Below, in pieces: positions 55,592 through 64,000 of a DNA stretch of 64,000 nt (position 1 is the stretch's first letter; each line of letters opens with the position of its first letter). Origin of the DNA: Methanolobus sp. ZRKC5 (GTDB lineage Archaea > Halobacteriota > Methanosarcinia > Methanosarcinales > Methanosarcinaceae). The position numbers and the translations under genes were made by a program. The DNA is taken from positions 1,054,001 through 1,118,000 of the forward strand of contig NZ_CP151792.1 of NCBI RefSeq assembly GCF_038446525.1. Direction: 5' to 3'. The notes below the pieces were generated by a model. The model saw nothing but the letters and a program-made list of their open reading frames with translations. It was not told the DNA's origin and did not search any database.

Positions 55592-56727
55592 TTCCTTATG
55601 GACACCAAACTATAGATGACGAAGATATAGAAGAAGTAGTAAAGGTTTTGAAAAGTGATTGGTTAACGACAGGTCCAAAGGTATCAGAATTTGAGAGGGC
55701 TATTTGTGACTATATTGGATGCAACTATGCCATAGCTGTAAACAGCGGTACCAGTGCACTTGACATCGCAGTAGCATCACTTGATCTACCTGAAGGTTCA
55801 GAGGTTATTACCACTCCATTCACATTTGCTGCCACCAGCAATGCACTTCTTTACAATGGCCTTAAACCTATTTTTGCAGATATAGACAGAGAGACACGTA
55901 ACATCGATCTAAAGGACATTGGACGGAAGATCACATCAAGAACAAAGGCAATAATCTATGTAGATTACGCTGGACATCCCTGTGACATAGAAGAGATACA
56001 AAACATTGCAAATGAAAATGACCTTTATTTGATCGAAGACGCCTGTCACTCTTTTGGGGCGAGTTATCATGGTAAAAAAGTAGGCAATTTTGCAGATATC
56101 ACAGTCTTCAGTTTTCATCCGGTCAAACCTATAACTACAGGAGAAGGAGGAGCGGTAGTAACCAATGATCCGGAACTGGCACAAAAAGCAAGAATGCTTC
56201 ATAGCCATGGAATAGATAAGGATGCAATATCCCGCTACGGACCAAATGCTGGATGGGCATACGATATGAAAATGCTTGGCCGGAATTATCGTATGACAGA
56301 TATTCAAGCAGCTCTGGGAATATCCCAGCTAAAAAAGATCGACCGTTTTATAGAAAAAAGGAACGATATAGCCTCATATTATGAGGAATTACTTCAAGAT
56401 ACAAATTTATTAAGCCTTCCCACTGTAAAAGAAGGAATAAAACACGGATGGCACATTTATACTGTCTTACTTGATGCAACAGTAAACAGAGATGAACTTT
56501 TTAAATATCTGCGGACAGAAAAAAACATTGGGACAAATGTTCATTACATACCTGTTTACAGACATACTTACTACCAAGATACATTTGGTTTTCAACAAAA
56601 AGACTATCCTGTAACTGAAGATATTTTTAAGAGAATAATTACATTACCATTATACCCTGGCATGGAAAAGAAAGATGTAGAATACGTTGCATCTTCAATA
56701 TCGGATTTTCTCAAAGATAAAAAGTAA
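55588..56727 (+). CDS. pseC: PLP-dependent sugar 4-aminotransferase (PseC-like, DegT family)
   Basis: This 379-residue aminotransferase places an amino group on the 4-keto sugar made by PseB. It opens IPYGHQTIDDEDIEEVVKVLKSDWLTTGPKVSEFE. The cofactor Lys is K180 in FSFHPVKPITTGEGGA, and SGTSALDIA near 53-61 binds the phosphate. YVDYAGHPCDIEEI is typical of PseC. It overlaps the cupin gene by four bases. Confidence 0.92.
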   Translation: MIPYGHQTIDDEDIEEVVKVLKSDWLTTGPKVSEFERAICDYIGCNYAIAVNSGTSALDIAVASLDLPEGSEVITTPFTFAATSNALLYNGLKPIFADIDRETRNIDLKDIGRKITSRTKAIIYVDYAGHPCDIEEIQNIANENDLYLIEDACHSFGASYHGKKVGNFADITVFSFHPVKPITTGEGGAVVTNDPELAQKARMLHSHGIDKDAISRYGPNAGWAYDMKMLGRNYRMTDIQAALGISQLKKIDRFIEKRNDIASYYEELLQDTNLLSLPTVKEGIKHGWHIYTVLLDATVNRDELFKYLRTEKNIGTNVHYIPVYRHTYYQDTFGFQQKDYPVTEDIFKRIITLPLYPGMEKKDVEYVASSISDFLKDKK

Positions 56728-56737
56728 GGTGTTCAAT

Positions 56738-57472
56738 ATGAAAATTGTGGCAATCGTTCAAGCAAGGATGGGATCCACCCGCCTTCCCGGAAAAGTTATG
56801 AGAACTATCCTGGATAAACCTATAATACTGTGGGACATCGATAGAATATCTAACTCCTCATTAATAGATGAGATTGTCATCGCTATACCATATGATCATG
56901 GAAACGACATTATTGAAAGCGCGATAAAACAATATAATGAAAAAATCATCGTTTTCAGAGGAAATGAGAATGATGTTCTGGACAGATACTATAAAGCTGC
57001 TGTACAGACTAAAGCCGATATAATAATTAGAATCACATCCGATTGCCCATTAATCGACCCCACCATAATAGATAAGGTTATTGAAGAATTTCAGAATAAC
57101 AAATGTGATTACTGTTCTAACACTTTAAAACTTACATATCCAAGAGGAATGGATACAGAAATTTTTACTTTCAATGTTCTTGAAAAAGCATGGAACGAAG
57201 CAAAGGAAGATTATGAAAGAGAACATGTAACGCCATATATAAGAGAACAACCCAATATTTTTAAGCAATGTAATGTATCTAATGAAGAGGATTTGAGTCA
57301 TTTACGACTTACACTGGACACTGCAGAAGATTTTGACTTGATCAAAAAAATCTACCAACACCTGTACCCTGCAAAAAAAATGTTTTTACTAAAAGATATA
57401 AAAGAATTATTAGATAAACAACCGGATTTAATAAATATAAATAAACATATTATGCAAAAAACAGTACATTGA
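56738..57472 (+). CDS. cytidylyltransferase, SpsF/PseF-like
   Basis: This protein of about 244 residues opens MKIVAIVQARMGSTRLPGKVMRTILDKPIILWDIDRI, the SpsF/KdsB-type nucleotide-binding start. It has RITSDCPLIDPTIIDKVIEEF and LRLTLDTAEDFDLIKKIY, the metal-binding segments. In pseudaminic loci SpsF-like proteins accompany PseG and PseI. The start with GGTG upstream is ATG 56738; an overlapping upstream extension is unlikely. Confidence 0.87.
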   Translation: MKIVAIVQARMGSTRLPGKVMRTILDKPIILWDIDRISNSSLIDEIVIAIPYDHGNDIIESAIKQYNEKIIVFRGNENDVLDRYYKAAVQTKADIIIRITSDCPLIDPTIIDKVIEEFQNNKCDYCSNTLKLTYPRGMDTEIFTFNVLEKAWNEAKEDYEREHVTPYIREQPNIFKQCNVSNEEDLSHLRLTLDTAEDFDLIKKIYQHLYPAKKMFLLKDIKELLDKQPDLININKHIMQKTVH

Positions 57473-57521
57473 TAGTAAAAATATAAGGTTTTTTGTAAAA
57501 CATAATTAAGGAGATTTGGTC

Positions 57522-58058
57522 TTGAGAGCTAAAATATTAGAGGCAGATGGTTTATACTTATCAAACATAGAATTTGAGGATCTGGAAAATATTAAAAAAT
57601 GGCGCAATGAGCAAATGCCCATACTCCGTCAATGGAAACCTCTTACAGACAAGAACCAAGATGAATACTGGAAAATCATTGCCAATAGCAATGATTCAAT
57701 TCTTTTTTCAATAATTGATGATAATGAAAAAATGTGTGGTTACTGTGGTCTTACCAATATCGACTACATATCATCCAGAGGAGAATTGTCTTTTTTATTA
57801 GACACTGATCTTGACCGCGACAATGACGTACACGATAAAACACTGATCATAGTCCTCAAAATGCTCTCAAAATATGGATTCAACCAGCTCAATTTGAATA
57901 AAATATATACCGAGACCTACATTTACAGAGAAGACCACGTCAGTACATTGGAAAACTTTGGACTGAAGAAAGATGGTATCCTCAGAAAACATGTTTTCAA
58001 GAATGGTGAGTACCATGACAGCGTTATACATTCGATATTAAGGTCTGAATATTTATAA
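57522..58058 (+). CDS. GNAT N-acetyltransferase (PseH-like)
   Basis: This protein of about 178 residues has the GNAT fold seen in PseH: DLENIKKWRNEQMPILRQWKPLTDKNQDEYWKII, then ISSRGELSFLLDTDL and LNKIYTETYIYREDHVSTLENFGLKKDGILRKHVFKNGEYHDSVIHSIL. It is expected to acetylate the 4-amino group left by PseC, with acetyl-CoA. The TTG at 57522 has GGAG eight bases before it; another TTG at 57516 is too close. Confidence 0.85.
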   Translation: MRAKILEADGLYLSNIEFEDLENIKKWRNEQMPILRQWKPLTDKNQDEYWKIIANSNDSILFSIIDDNEKMCGYCGLTNIDYISSRGELSFLLDTDLDRDNDVHDKTLIIVLKMLSKYGFNQLNLNKIYTETYIYREDHVSTLENFGLKKDGILRKHVFKNGEYHDSVIHSILRSEYL

Positions 58059-58068
58059 GGTGAATATC

Positions 58069-59004
58069 ATGCTTTTCAAGAACAAAAGAGTATTAGTGAC
58101 CGGTGGAGCAGGAGTAATTGGAAAAGAACTTATTGACATGCTTAGAAAGCAGGAAGCCATAATAAGATGTGTGGATTTCCAAGAAAAGCCTTCTGAACTG
58201 AGTGATATAGAATATTTCCAGATGGATCTTTCAAAACCTGATAACCAGTTCCTTTTTCGCTTTGAACCGGAATACGTTTTTCATTTAGCTGCTGATTTTG
58301 AAAGAACTGAAGAAAGAAAGGATTTTTGGGAATCAAATTATAAGAATAATATCCTTGCATCCCATAATCTGATTGACCAAATCATCAAATGTCCCTCCCT
58401 TAAGAAAGTGATCTTTGCATCCAGTTATCTGATCTACGACGAAAAGCAGTATAACAACATCGAAGAACAAAACCTTTTGAATGAAAGTTCTACCATAAAC
58501 CCCAGGAACACGGTTGGTGTGGCAAAGCTCCAGACCGAGGCAGATCTGGAATTCCTTAGTAGGAATAATGAATATCCCTTCGATTGCGTATCTGCAAGGA
58601 TATTCAGAGTATATGGAAAGGGATCACGTGATGTAATTTCCAGATGGGTCCGGGCCATACTTCAGAAAGAAGATATTACATTGTTTAATGAAAACAACCG
58701 TTTTGACTACATATTTGCAAGGGATGTGGCTGCAGGACTGTTAAAATTAGGTGAGAATGATACTGCAAAAGGTATCTACAATCTTGGAACGGGGGTATCC
58801 TCAAGAGTAAAAGACGTTGTTATAGTTCTGAAAAATAACCTAGGGAATTTCGATATCAAGACAATAGAATCCAGAGAAGAATTATTTGAATCCAGTTGTG
58901 CGGACATCAGTAAACTGAGAAATGAACTTTCCTGGTCCCCAGAATATGATCTCGAATCTGGTATAAAAGAAATAATCACTCATGAAAAGAAAAGGAATCA
59001 CTGA
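58069..59004 (+). CDS. NAD-dependent epimerase (SDR)
   Basis: This SDR of about 311 residues opens LFKNKRVLVTGGAGVIGKELIDML. VFHLAADFERTEERKDFWESNYKNNILASHNLID, FASSYLIYDE and RIFRVYGKGSRDVISRWVRAIL follow. The usual Tyr-x-x-x-Lys is not obvious: TVGVAKLQTEADLEFL stands in its place, with Val for Tyr, so catalysis may differ. AGGTGA lies five bases before the ATG at 58069. It ends two bases before the ATP-grasp gene and is part of the same operon. Confidence 0.83.
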   Translation: MLFKNKRVLVTGGAGVIGKELIDMLRKQEAIIRCVDFQEKPSELSDIEYFQMDLSKPDNQFLFRFEPEYVFHLAADFERTEERKDFWESNYKNNILASHNLIDQIIKCPSLKKVIFASSYLIYDEKQYNNIEEQNLLNESSTINPRNTVGVAKLQTEADLEFLSRNNEYPFDCVSARIFRVYGKGSRDVISRWVRAILQKEDITLFNENNRFDYIFARDVAAGLLKLGENDTAKGIYNLGTGVSSRVKDVVIVLKNNLGNFDIKTIESREELFESSCADISKLRNELSWSPEYDLESGIKEIITHEKKRNH

Positions 59005-59006
59005 AG

Positions 59007-59981
59007 ATGACTGAAACTACAGTCTTGATAACCAGTGTTTCTACAAAAGTACTGCTTGTAAAAGAGTTCAAAAAAGCACTTGCTGAAGAGGAAGACGAAG
59101 GCAAAGTTATCGGAATAGATATTGACCCACTTTCTGCAGCACTTTATTTCTGTGATGAATATGCCATCTGCCCCAGACTTGATAGTCCGGACTATCTGAA
59201 TTACATAGAGAAACTATGTATCGAAAAAAAAGTACGACTTATTGTTGCGACAAGAGATGAAGATGTCCTTTACCTGTCAAAACATAAAAAACACATTGAG
59301 AACAGAACTATGGCAAAGGTCATGGTCCCCGATATTGAGATTGCAAAAATATGTTCTGATAAATTCGATTTCTTCAGATTTCTGCAGGAACATGACCTGC
59401 CAGCAATAATATCATGGACAGAAATATGCGATAATATCACATATCCATGTGCACTTAAGTCGAGATCAGGTGCAGGTGCCAGGAAATTCTATATCGCCAA
59501 AGACAAAGAAGATTTGAGCAAACTCATTGGCAATATAGAAGACCCTATTATACAGGAATATGTAGAAGGAACAGAGTACAGTATCGATTATTTTTCAGAT
59601 TTTGACGGGAACTATATCAGTCTGGTCCCCAGAGTAAGAATAAAAGTGGTTTCAGGGGAATCAAAAATAGGAATCACAGTGAATGATCAGGAAATAAACG
59701 ACCTGTGCATTTCACTTGCCACTAAAATGAAATTGACAGGACATAATGTAATTCAATGCTTTAGAACAGCATTAGGAGACGTAAAATTCATCGAAGTAAA
59801 TCCGCGTTTTGGTGGAGCCTCTAATTTAAGTTTCGCTGCTGGAAGGAGCACTCCCCTGTATCTTATCAAACTATTGAATAAAAACGAGATTGATGTGAAA
59901 CCTTTCAAAGAAGGTCTCAAGATGCTGCGTTATAGTGAAGACATATTTATTGATGCGCATGACAAAAGTAATAATCTTTGA
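59007..59981 (+). CDS. ATP-grasp (CarB-like) ligase
   Basis: This 324-residue enzyme has the ATP-grasp fold: a pre-grasp Rossmann part (TVLITSVSTKVLLVKEFKKAL), then SDKFDFFRFLQEHDLPAI, YPCALKSRSGAGARKFYIAKD (ATP-binding Lys and glycine loop), PIIQEYVEGTEYSIDYF and CFRTALGDVKFIEVNPRFGGASNLSFAAG (metal-binding Glu and Asn). Members ligate a carboxylate to an amine through an acylphosphate. Here the carboxylate could be an amino acid or the sugar acid itself, so it may decorate the glycan. That is inference from context. Confidence 0.85.
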   Translation: MTETTVLITSVSTKVLLVKEFKKALAEEEDEGKVIGIDIDPLSAALYFCDEYAICPRLDSPDYLNYIEKLCIEKKVRLIVATRDEDVLYLSKHKKHIENRTMAKVMVPDIEIAKICSDKFDFFRFLQEHDLPAIISWTEICDNITYPCALKSRSGAGARKFYIAKDKEDLSKLIGNIEDPIIQEYVEGTEYSIDYFSDFDGNYISLVPRVRIKVVSGESKIGITVNDQEINDLCISLATKMKLTGHNVIQCFRTALGDVKFIEVNPRFGGASNLSFAAGRSTPLYLIKLLNKNEIDVKPFKEGLKMLRYSEDIFIDAHDKSNNL

Positions 59982-60591
59982 TTTAGACAACACGCTGTAC
60001 AATGAGAAAGAATACGTCATCAGCGGGTTTAAAGCCGTTGCCCTTTTCTTAGCCAGAGAAAAGTCTCTAGACTATTGCACAGTTTACTCTTCACTGCTAG
60101 AATCATTCACAATCAATGGAAGAGGGAACAACTTCGAATACCTATGTAATAAACTGGACATTGGCAATCACATCATCAGCAGGCTAGTGAAGGTCTATAG
60201 AGAGCACTGCCCTGAAATAACCCTGAGGGAAGATATTGAAATGTTCCTCTGGGAACTGTCCAAAGAATATAAACTCTGCCTGCTCACCAACGGATGGTTG
60301 ATACCCCAGAAAATGAAAGTAGAATCTTTGAGACTTGACAGATATTTTGATACGATTTTTTATTCACAGCAGGACGGATTGGACTTCGCAAAACCCCATC
60401 CTAAATACTTCATGCAGATTCTGCAATTCTACAAGATAGAAACTTCTGAAGCCCTGATGATAGGAGATGACCCAGTCACAGATATACAGGGAGCAAAGAA
60501 TCTGAACATGCCTCATTTACAGGTAAGCAATGAGCTGGATAACAACGAAAAACAGCAAATCATGCAGTTTTTGAATAACAATGTACAATGA
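59959..60591 (+). CDS. HAD-superfamily hydrolase
   Basis: This hydrolase of about 210 residues opens VIIFDLDNTLYNEKEYVISGFKAV (nucleophile Asp near residue 8). LLTNGW near 112 is motif II, KPHPKYF motif III and MIGDDPVTDIQGAKNL motif IV. It overlaps the ATP-grasp gene by 23 bases and the PseI gene's upstream frame. A phosphatase is needed after PseI/NeuB-type condensation when the product is a 9-phosphate, but classical PseI needs none. The substrate is open. Confidence 0.87.
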   Translation: MTKVIIFDLDNTLYNEKEYVISGFKAVALFLAREKSLDYCTVYSSLLESFTINGRGNNFEYLCNKLDIGNHIISRLVKVYREHCPEITLREDIEMFLWELSKEYKLCLLTNGWLIPQKMKVESLRLDRYFDTIFYSQQDGLDFAKPHPKYFMQILQFYKIETSEALMIGDDPVTDIQGAKNLNMPHLQVSNELDNNEKQQIMQFLNNNVQ

Positions 60592-60641
60592 TGAAAACAG
60601 AAAATATCAATTTACAAATAATCAATATCAATGAGGGAAAC

Positions 60642-61688
60642 ATGGAAATCAGAATTGGTGACAGATACATTGGTGAAAAACATCCGGTATTCATAATCGC
60701 GGAGATTTCAGCAAATCATCTTCAGAATTTTGACCTTGCGGTCAATACAATAATAGCTATCAAAGAATCTGGTGCAGATGCTGTAAAGCTCCAGACATAT
60801 ACACCTGATACCATCACGATTGACTGTGATAATAAGTTATTTCAGATCGAGCATGGAACTCTGTGGGATGGAAAGACACTTTATAATCTCTACAAAGAAG
60901 CATACACTCCATGGGAATGGCAACCGGAGCTGAAAAGAATAGCAGAAAAGCTTGGACTTATCTGTTTCTCTTCTCCTTTTGATACAACTGCAGTTGATCT
61001 TCTTGAAGAGATGGAAGTTCCTGCCTACAAGATTGCATCATTTGAGATAACAGATATTCCTCTCATAGAATATGTTGCATCAAAAGGAAAAACGGTAATC
61101 ATATCCACTGGAATTGCAACACTTTCCGACATTGAGGAAGCTATTACTGCATGTAAACGAATGGGAAATGAGCAGATAGCACTTTTGAAATGCACATCAG
61201 CATATCCTGCACCTCTTGAAGAACTTAATTTGAACACGATACCAAATCTGAAAGAAACATTCAAAACAGTAGTAGGACTCTCTGACCATACTCCAGGGAC
61301 AACCGTACCAATAGCAGCTGTAGCCCTTGGAGCGAGAATAATTGAAAAACACTTTATTCTGGATAGAAACATGGGCGGACCGGATGCCGCTTTCTCACTT
61401 GAATCCCAAGAATTCAAAGCAATGGTTGAATCTGTAAGAGAAACTGAAAAAGCACTTGGTGAAATCAGCTATGAATTGACTGAAAAGGCAAAAAAGAGCA
61501 GAGATTTTTCAAGATCTCTTTTTGTTGTGCAAGATATAAAAGCCGGGGAAAATTTCACAAAAGATAATGTAAGGTCTATACGACCTGGTTTTGGATTACA
61601 CACCAGATATTTAAATGAAGTTCTGTGCCGAAAAGCAAGAAATGATCTTAAAAAGGGAACGCCTTTAAGTTGGGATATCATACAATAA
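60642..61688 (+). CDS. pseI: pseudaminic-acid synthase (PseI/NeuB family)
   Basis: This enzyme of about 348 residues condenses a hexosamine with phosphoenolpyruvate to make a nonulosonic acid. It begins EIRIGDRYIGEKHPVFIIAEISANHLQNFDLAVNTIIAIKESGADAVKLQTYTPDTITID. YKIASFEITDIPLIEYVASKGKTVIISTGIATLSDIEEAI and GLSDHTPGTTVPIAAVALGARIIEKHF (metal-binding His) form the TIM barrel; a SAF domain ends it (RSLFVVQDIKAGENFTKDNVRSIRPGFGL). TLWDGKTLYNLYKEAYTPWEW is characteristic of PseI. The ATG at 60642 has GAGGGA upstream. Confidence 0.92.
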   Translation: MEIRIGDRYIGEKHPVFIIAEISANHLQNFDLAVNTIIAIKESGADAVKLQTYTPDTITIDCDNKLFQIEHGTLWDGKTLYNLYKEAYTPWEWQPELKRIAEKLGLICFSSPFDTTAVDLLEEMEVPAYKIASFEITDIPLIEYVASKGKTVIISTGIATLSDIEEAITACKRMGNEQIALLKCTSAYPAPLEELNLNTIPNLKETFKTVVGLSDHTPGTTVPIAAVALGARIIEKHFILDRNMGGPDAAFSLESQEFKAMVESVRETEKALGEISYELTEKAKKSRDFSRSLFVVQDIKAGENFTKDNVRSIRPGFGLHTRYLNEVLCRKARNDLKKGTPLSWDIIQ

Positions 61689-61813
61689 CCATGTAATTAA
61701 TTAGATAGGAGAGAATGCTGAAAATCAAAATTGGCTCAAACAATTAACCACAATAAATTATAAAATTATATTTTTCAATAATTACTATCAAATTAACTTG
61801 ATGAGGGAAAACT

Positions 61814-62719
61814 GTGCATAAAGGAAAAATTGTAGTAAAAGATGGAAAAACTGAAGTAATTGACTGTGAACTTTGCGGATTTAAACATTTACAACCAATA
61901 CCATCTAGAGAAGAAATTAAAAAATACTACGAAAAACAATATTATCAGAATACAAAACCAAATCTTCTAGATTATGAAAAAGAAATTAGGGAAACACAAT
62001 GGTCAAACTTGTGGTATAAGGATAAACTGGACATAGTAAACAAGTATGTCAATGAGCATAGTGAAACTAAGAGACTATTAGATGTTGGTTGTGGAAATGG
62101 ACTCTTACTTAAGTTTATGAATGATAATGGATGGGAAGCAACCGGAATAGAACCTTCATGTACAGCAAGTGAAAGAGCTAATTATTTAACCATCAATGTA
62201 AACAATACAACGCTTGAAGATTTTGTTGAAGACAAGTGGCATGGATATTTTGATTTTATTAATTTGAAATGGGTTCTGGAACATGTACCAAACCCAACCG
62301 AAATAATAAATATTTGTAAAGATTTGCTTAAAGAAGGAGGAATGATTTGTATAGAAGTTCCAAATGATTTCAATACACTTCAGCTAGAAACACAAAGATC
62401 AAAACTGTGCAAATCCCATTATTGGTTGACAATACCTGATCACATTAACTACTTTGAGTTTTCCAGCTTAACTCAGTTATTAAAAAAATGCGGATTTGAC
62501 ATTTATTTGCAGACTGCGGATTTTCCAATGGAATTCTTTCTGCTCATGGAAGATAACTATGTCGACAATAAGGAACTCGGAAGTAAATGTCATGAAAGAA
62601 GAATGAATTTTGAAGTAAACATGAATGATGAAGTTCGAAGAAAAATATACAATTCAATGGCAAAATTAGGCATTGGAAGGACTTGCATAATATATGCGAC
62701 ATTGAATCCAGATAAATAA
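61814..62719 (+). CDS. class I SAM-dependent methyltransferase
   Basis: This 301-residue protein has a small N-terminal region with CELCGFKH, possibly half a zinc site, and SREEIKKYYEKQYYQ, common in sugar-locus methyltransferases. Motif I is LLDVGCGNGLLLKFM near 95, and WVLEHVPNPTEII follows. It probably O- or C-methylates a glycan. The GTG at 61814 is preceded by GAGGG. An AT-rich gap of 125 bases separates it from pseI. Confidence 0.82.
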   Translation: MHKGKIVVKDGKTEVIDCELCGFKHLQPIPSREEIKKYYEKQYYQNTKPNLLDYEKEIRETQWSNLWYKDKLDIVNKYVNEHSETKRLLDVGCGNGLLLKFMNDNGWEATGIEPSCTASERANYLTINVNNTTLEDFVEDKWHGYFDFINLKWVLEHVPNPTEIINICKDLLKEGGMICIEVPNDFNTLQLETQRSKLCKSHYWLTIPDHINYFEFSSLTQLLKKCGFDIYLQTADFPMEFFLLMEDNYVDNKELGSKCHERRMNFEVNMNDEVRRKIYNSMAKLGIGRTCIIYATLNPDK

Positions 62720-62771
62720 TAATGTATAATGATTATGTAATTTATATTTGTCATCACATTTTAAGGTTACT

Positions 62772-64000
62772 ATGAAAATACTTATCTACATGCCGTTTGC
62801 CGATTGGGTACCCCATCTTGCAACCGATCTTGAAATAGCCATCAAGCACATTGAAGCAGGGGATGAGGTACACATTATACAGTGTTCTGGAGATTTACCG
62901 GCTTGTGAACCAAACCCAAACCATCTTAAACTCACATGTTTTCTGTGCAAATCACGAAGAGATAAAGGGTTAGGTATTATAAAGCTCCCGGAAGAAAACC
63001 GACATGAGCTTGCTCTGGGTAGTTTTACAGAAAATATTGATATACCTGATTTTTCATCCATGGAAGAACTAAAGAGCTTTGAAGTTGATGGATTCGATGT
63101 TGGAATGGCAGTTGCTTCTTCACTTATCAGTATGGTGCGCGAACCTAGTCCTAATGTAATACAATACAAGCCATTTGTAAAAAAGAACCTGTTAATGGCA
63201 ATAGCCGTTTATAGAGCAACCAAACACCACCTTAAGCAAATAAATCCTGATGTATTCTACCTATTCAATGGAAGATATGCACCACTAAGACCTGCATTAA
63301 GAGCCGCACAGGATATGAAAATAAAAACGTATGTCCATGAGAGAGCAGGTGTTCTGAAAAAGTATTCACTAACTGAAGATACATATCCGCATGATATTGA
63401 ATACCAGAAGAAACAAATAGAGAAATATTGGGATAGAAATTCAGATAATACAAAAAAGAATGAAATTGCAATCAAATGGTTTGGAGACCGCAGAGGTGGA
63501 AAAGATCAAAGTTGGTATTCATTTACTAAATCTCAGGTAAAAGGAAATTTGCCAGAAGGTTTTGACCCCTCAAAAAGAAATATTGCAATTTACATTTCTT
63601 CCCAGGATGAATTTGAAGCCATAACTGGATGGAAAAACCAATTATATAGAAACCAGACAGAAGCACTAAAAGAACTTATTAATTTCAAAATCGATGATAA
63701 TATAATGTTCTATTTGAGAATACATCCTAATTTGAAAGGTTTGAAGAATACACAAACAAGAGAATTAACGGAATTAAGAGCTAAAAACCTGCATGTCATT
63801 CCTGCAGATTCTAAAATAGATTCATATGAATTAATGGACGCATGTGAAAAGATAATAACATTTGGGTCAACTGTTGGAATAGAAAGTGTATTCTGGGGCA
63901 AACCATCCATACTTATCGGTAGAGCAGTCTATGAGGACATAAAAGTATGCTATATACCATCTAACCATGAAGAACTTATTAATCTCATTAATCAAAAATT
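62772..64000 (+). CDS. surface-polysaccharide synthesis protein, GT-B-like (runs off the right edge)
   Basis: The frame opens ATG at 62772, with AAGG upstream, and continues to the window end without a stop, giving 409 residues so far. The start (MKILIYMPFADWVPHLATDLEIAIKHIEAGDEVHII) is a Rossmann-type GT-B opening. CFLCKSRR near residue 57 and VHERAG near 190 are typical of a family of archaeal and bacterial capsule-locus proteins. The donor-like segment TFGSTVGIESVFWGKPSILIGRAVYED near 360-390 resembles that of the gene at 40763. Function is probably glycosyl or phosphoglycosyl transfer. Confidence 0.7.
   Translation, partial: MKILIYMPFADWVPHLATDLEIAIKHIEAGDEVHIIQCSGDLPACEPNPNHLKLTCFLCKSRRDKGLGIIKLPEENRHELALGSFTENIDIPDFSSMEELKSFEVDGFDVGMAVASSLISMVREPSPNVIQYKPFVKKNLLMAIAVYRATKHHLKQINPDVFYLFNGRYAPLRPALRAAQDMKIKTYVHERAGVLKKYSLTEDTYPHDIEYQKKQIEKYWDRNSDNTKKNEIAIKWFGDRRGGKDQSWYSFTKSQVKGNLPEGFDPSKRNIAIYISSQDEFEAITGWKNQLYRNQTEALKELINFKIDDNIMFYLRIHPNLKGLKNTQTRELTELRAKNLHVIPADSKIDSYELMDACEKIITFGSTVGIESVFWGKPSILIGRAVYEDIKVCYIPSNHEELINLINQK

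Overview
The window is AT-rich chromosomal DNA of a methanogenic archaeon, most likely a member of the Methanosarcinaceae (a Methanolobus- or Methanococcoides-like genus). Reasons: an FmdE-family protein, a Methanosarcina-type S-layer protein with a PGF-type C-terminal sorting signal, archaeal threonyl-tRNA synthetase, archaeal ThiI with its CxxC, an archaeal type IV pilin, a short DUF5371-like protein, GGTGA/GGAG ribosome-binding sites and TATA-type promoters. Genus is inference; no rRNA is present.

Bases 1-15,100 hold signalling and housekeeping genes: a cytosolic GAF-GAF-PAS histidine kinase, a methyl-accepting chemotaxis protein, FmdE, an S-layer protein, an iron/cobalamin-type ABC importer operon with a nearby methyltransferase, a shikimate-kinase-like P-loop kinase, and an ACT plus DUF711 pair. 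Bases 15,400-25,000 are a plastic region: a pilin, a partly duplicated and decayed pair of small membrane-protein genes, two nearly identical IS66-type elements (ISBst12-like), and a 966-residue archaellum ArlD/E-like protein with an NPF/proline-rich repeat domain. Four 194-bp MITEs sharing the IS66 terminal repeat are spread over 11.7-34.9 kb. One splits a DUF4870 gene with a perfect 8-bp target duplication. Another was itself hit by an IS66 copy, so the order of events can be read.

Bases 25,100-34,230 are a minus-strand housekeeping block: thiI, acylphosphatase, thrS, an AI-2E-type transporter, a multidomain PAPS-reductase-like protein, and an NfnAB/SudAB-type flavoprotein pair. A decayed mannose-1-phosphate guanylyltransferase start and a MITE mark the border with the next region.

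Bases 34,900-64,000 are a surface-glycan (probably S-layer or exopolysaccharide glycosylation) island. It holds a sugar-1-phosphate nucleotidyltransferase with a UDP-glucuronate decarboxylase-like enzyme, a flippase, an IS1 element, and a CDP-glucose/3,6-dideoxyhexose-like set (rfbF, epimerases, rfbD-like, rfbH). A middle block carries a B12-radical SAM enzyme, an HpcH-type aldolase, a 2-hydroxyacid dehydrogenase, an SDR and a CMP-sugar synthetase. A long operon then resembles pseudaminic-acid synthesis (PseB, cupin, PseC, SpsF/PseF-like, PseH-like, PseI) without a recognisable PseG, but with an extra SDR, an ATP-grasp enzyme and a HAD phosphatase. One glycosyltransferase is frameshifted. Both window edges cut genes.
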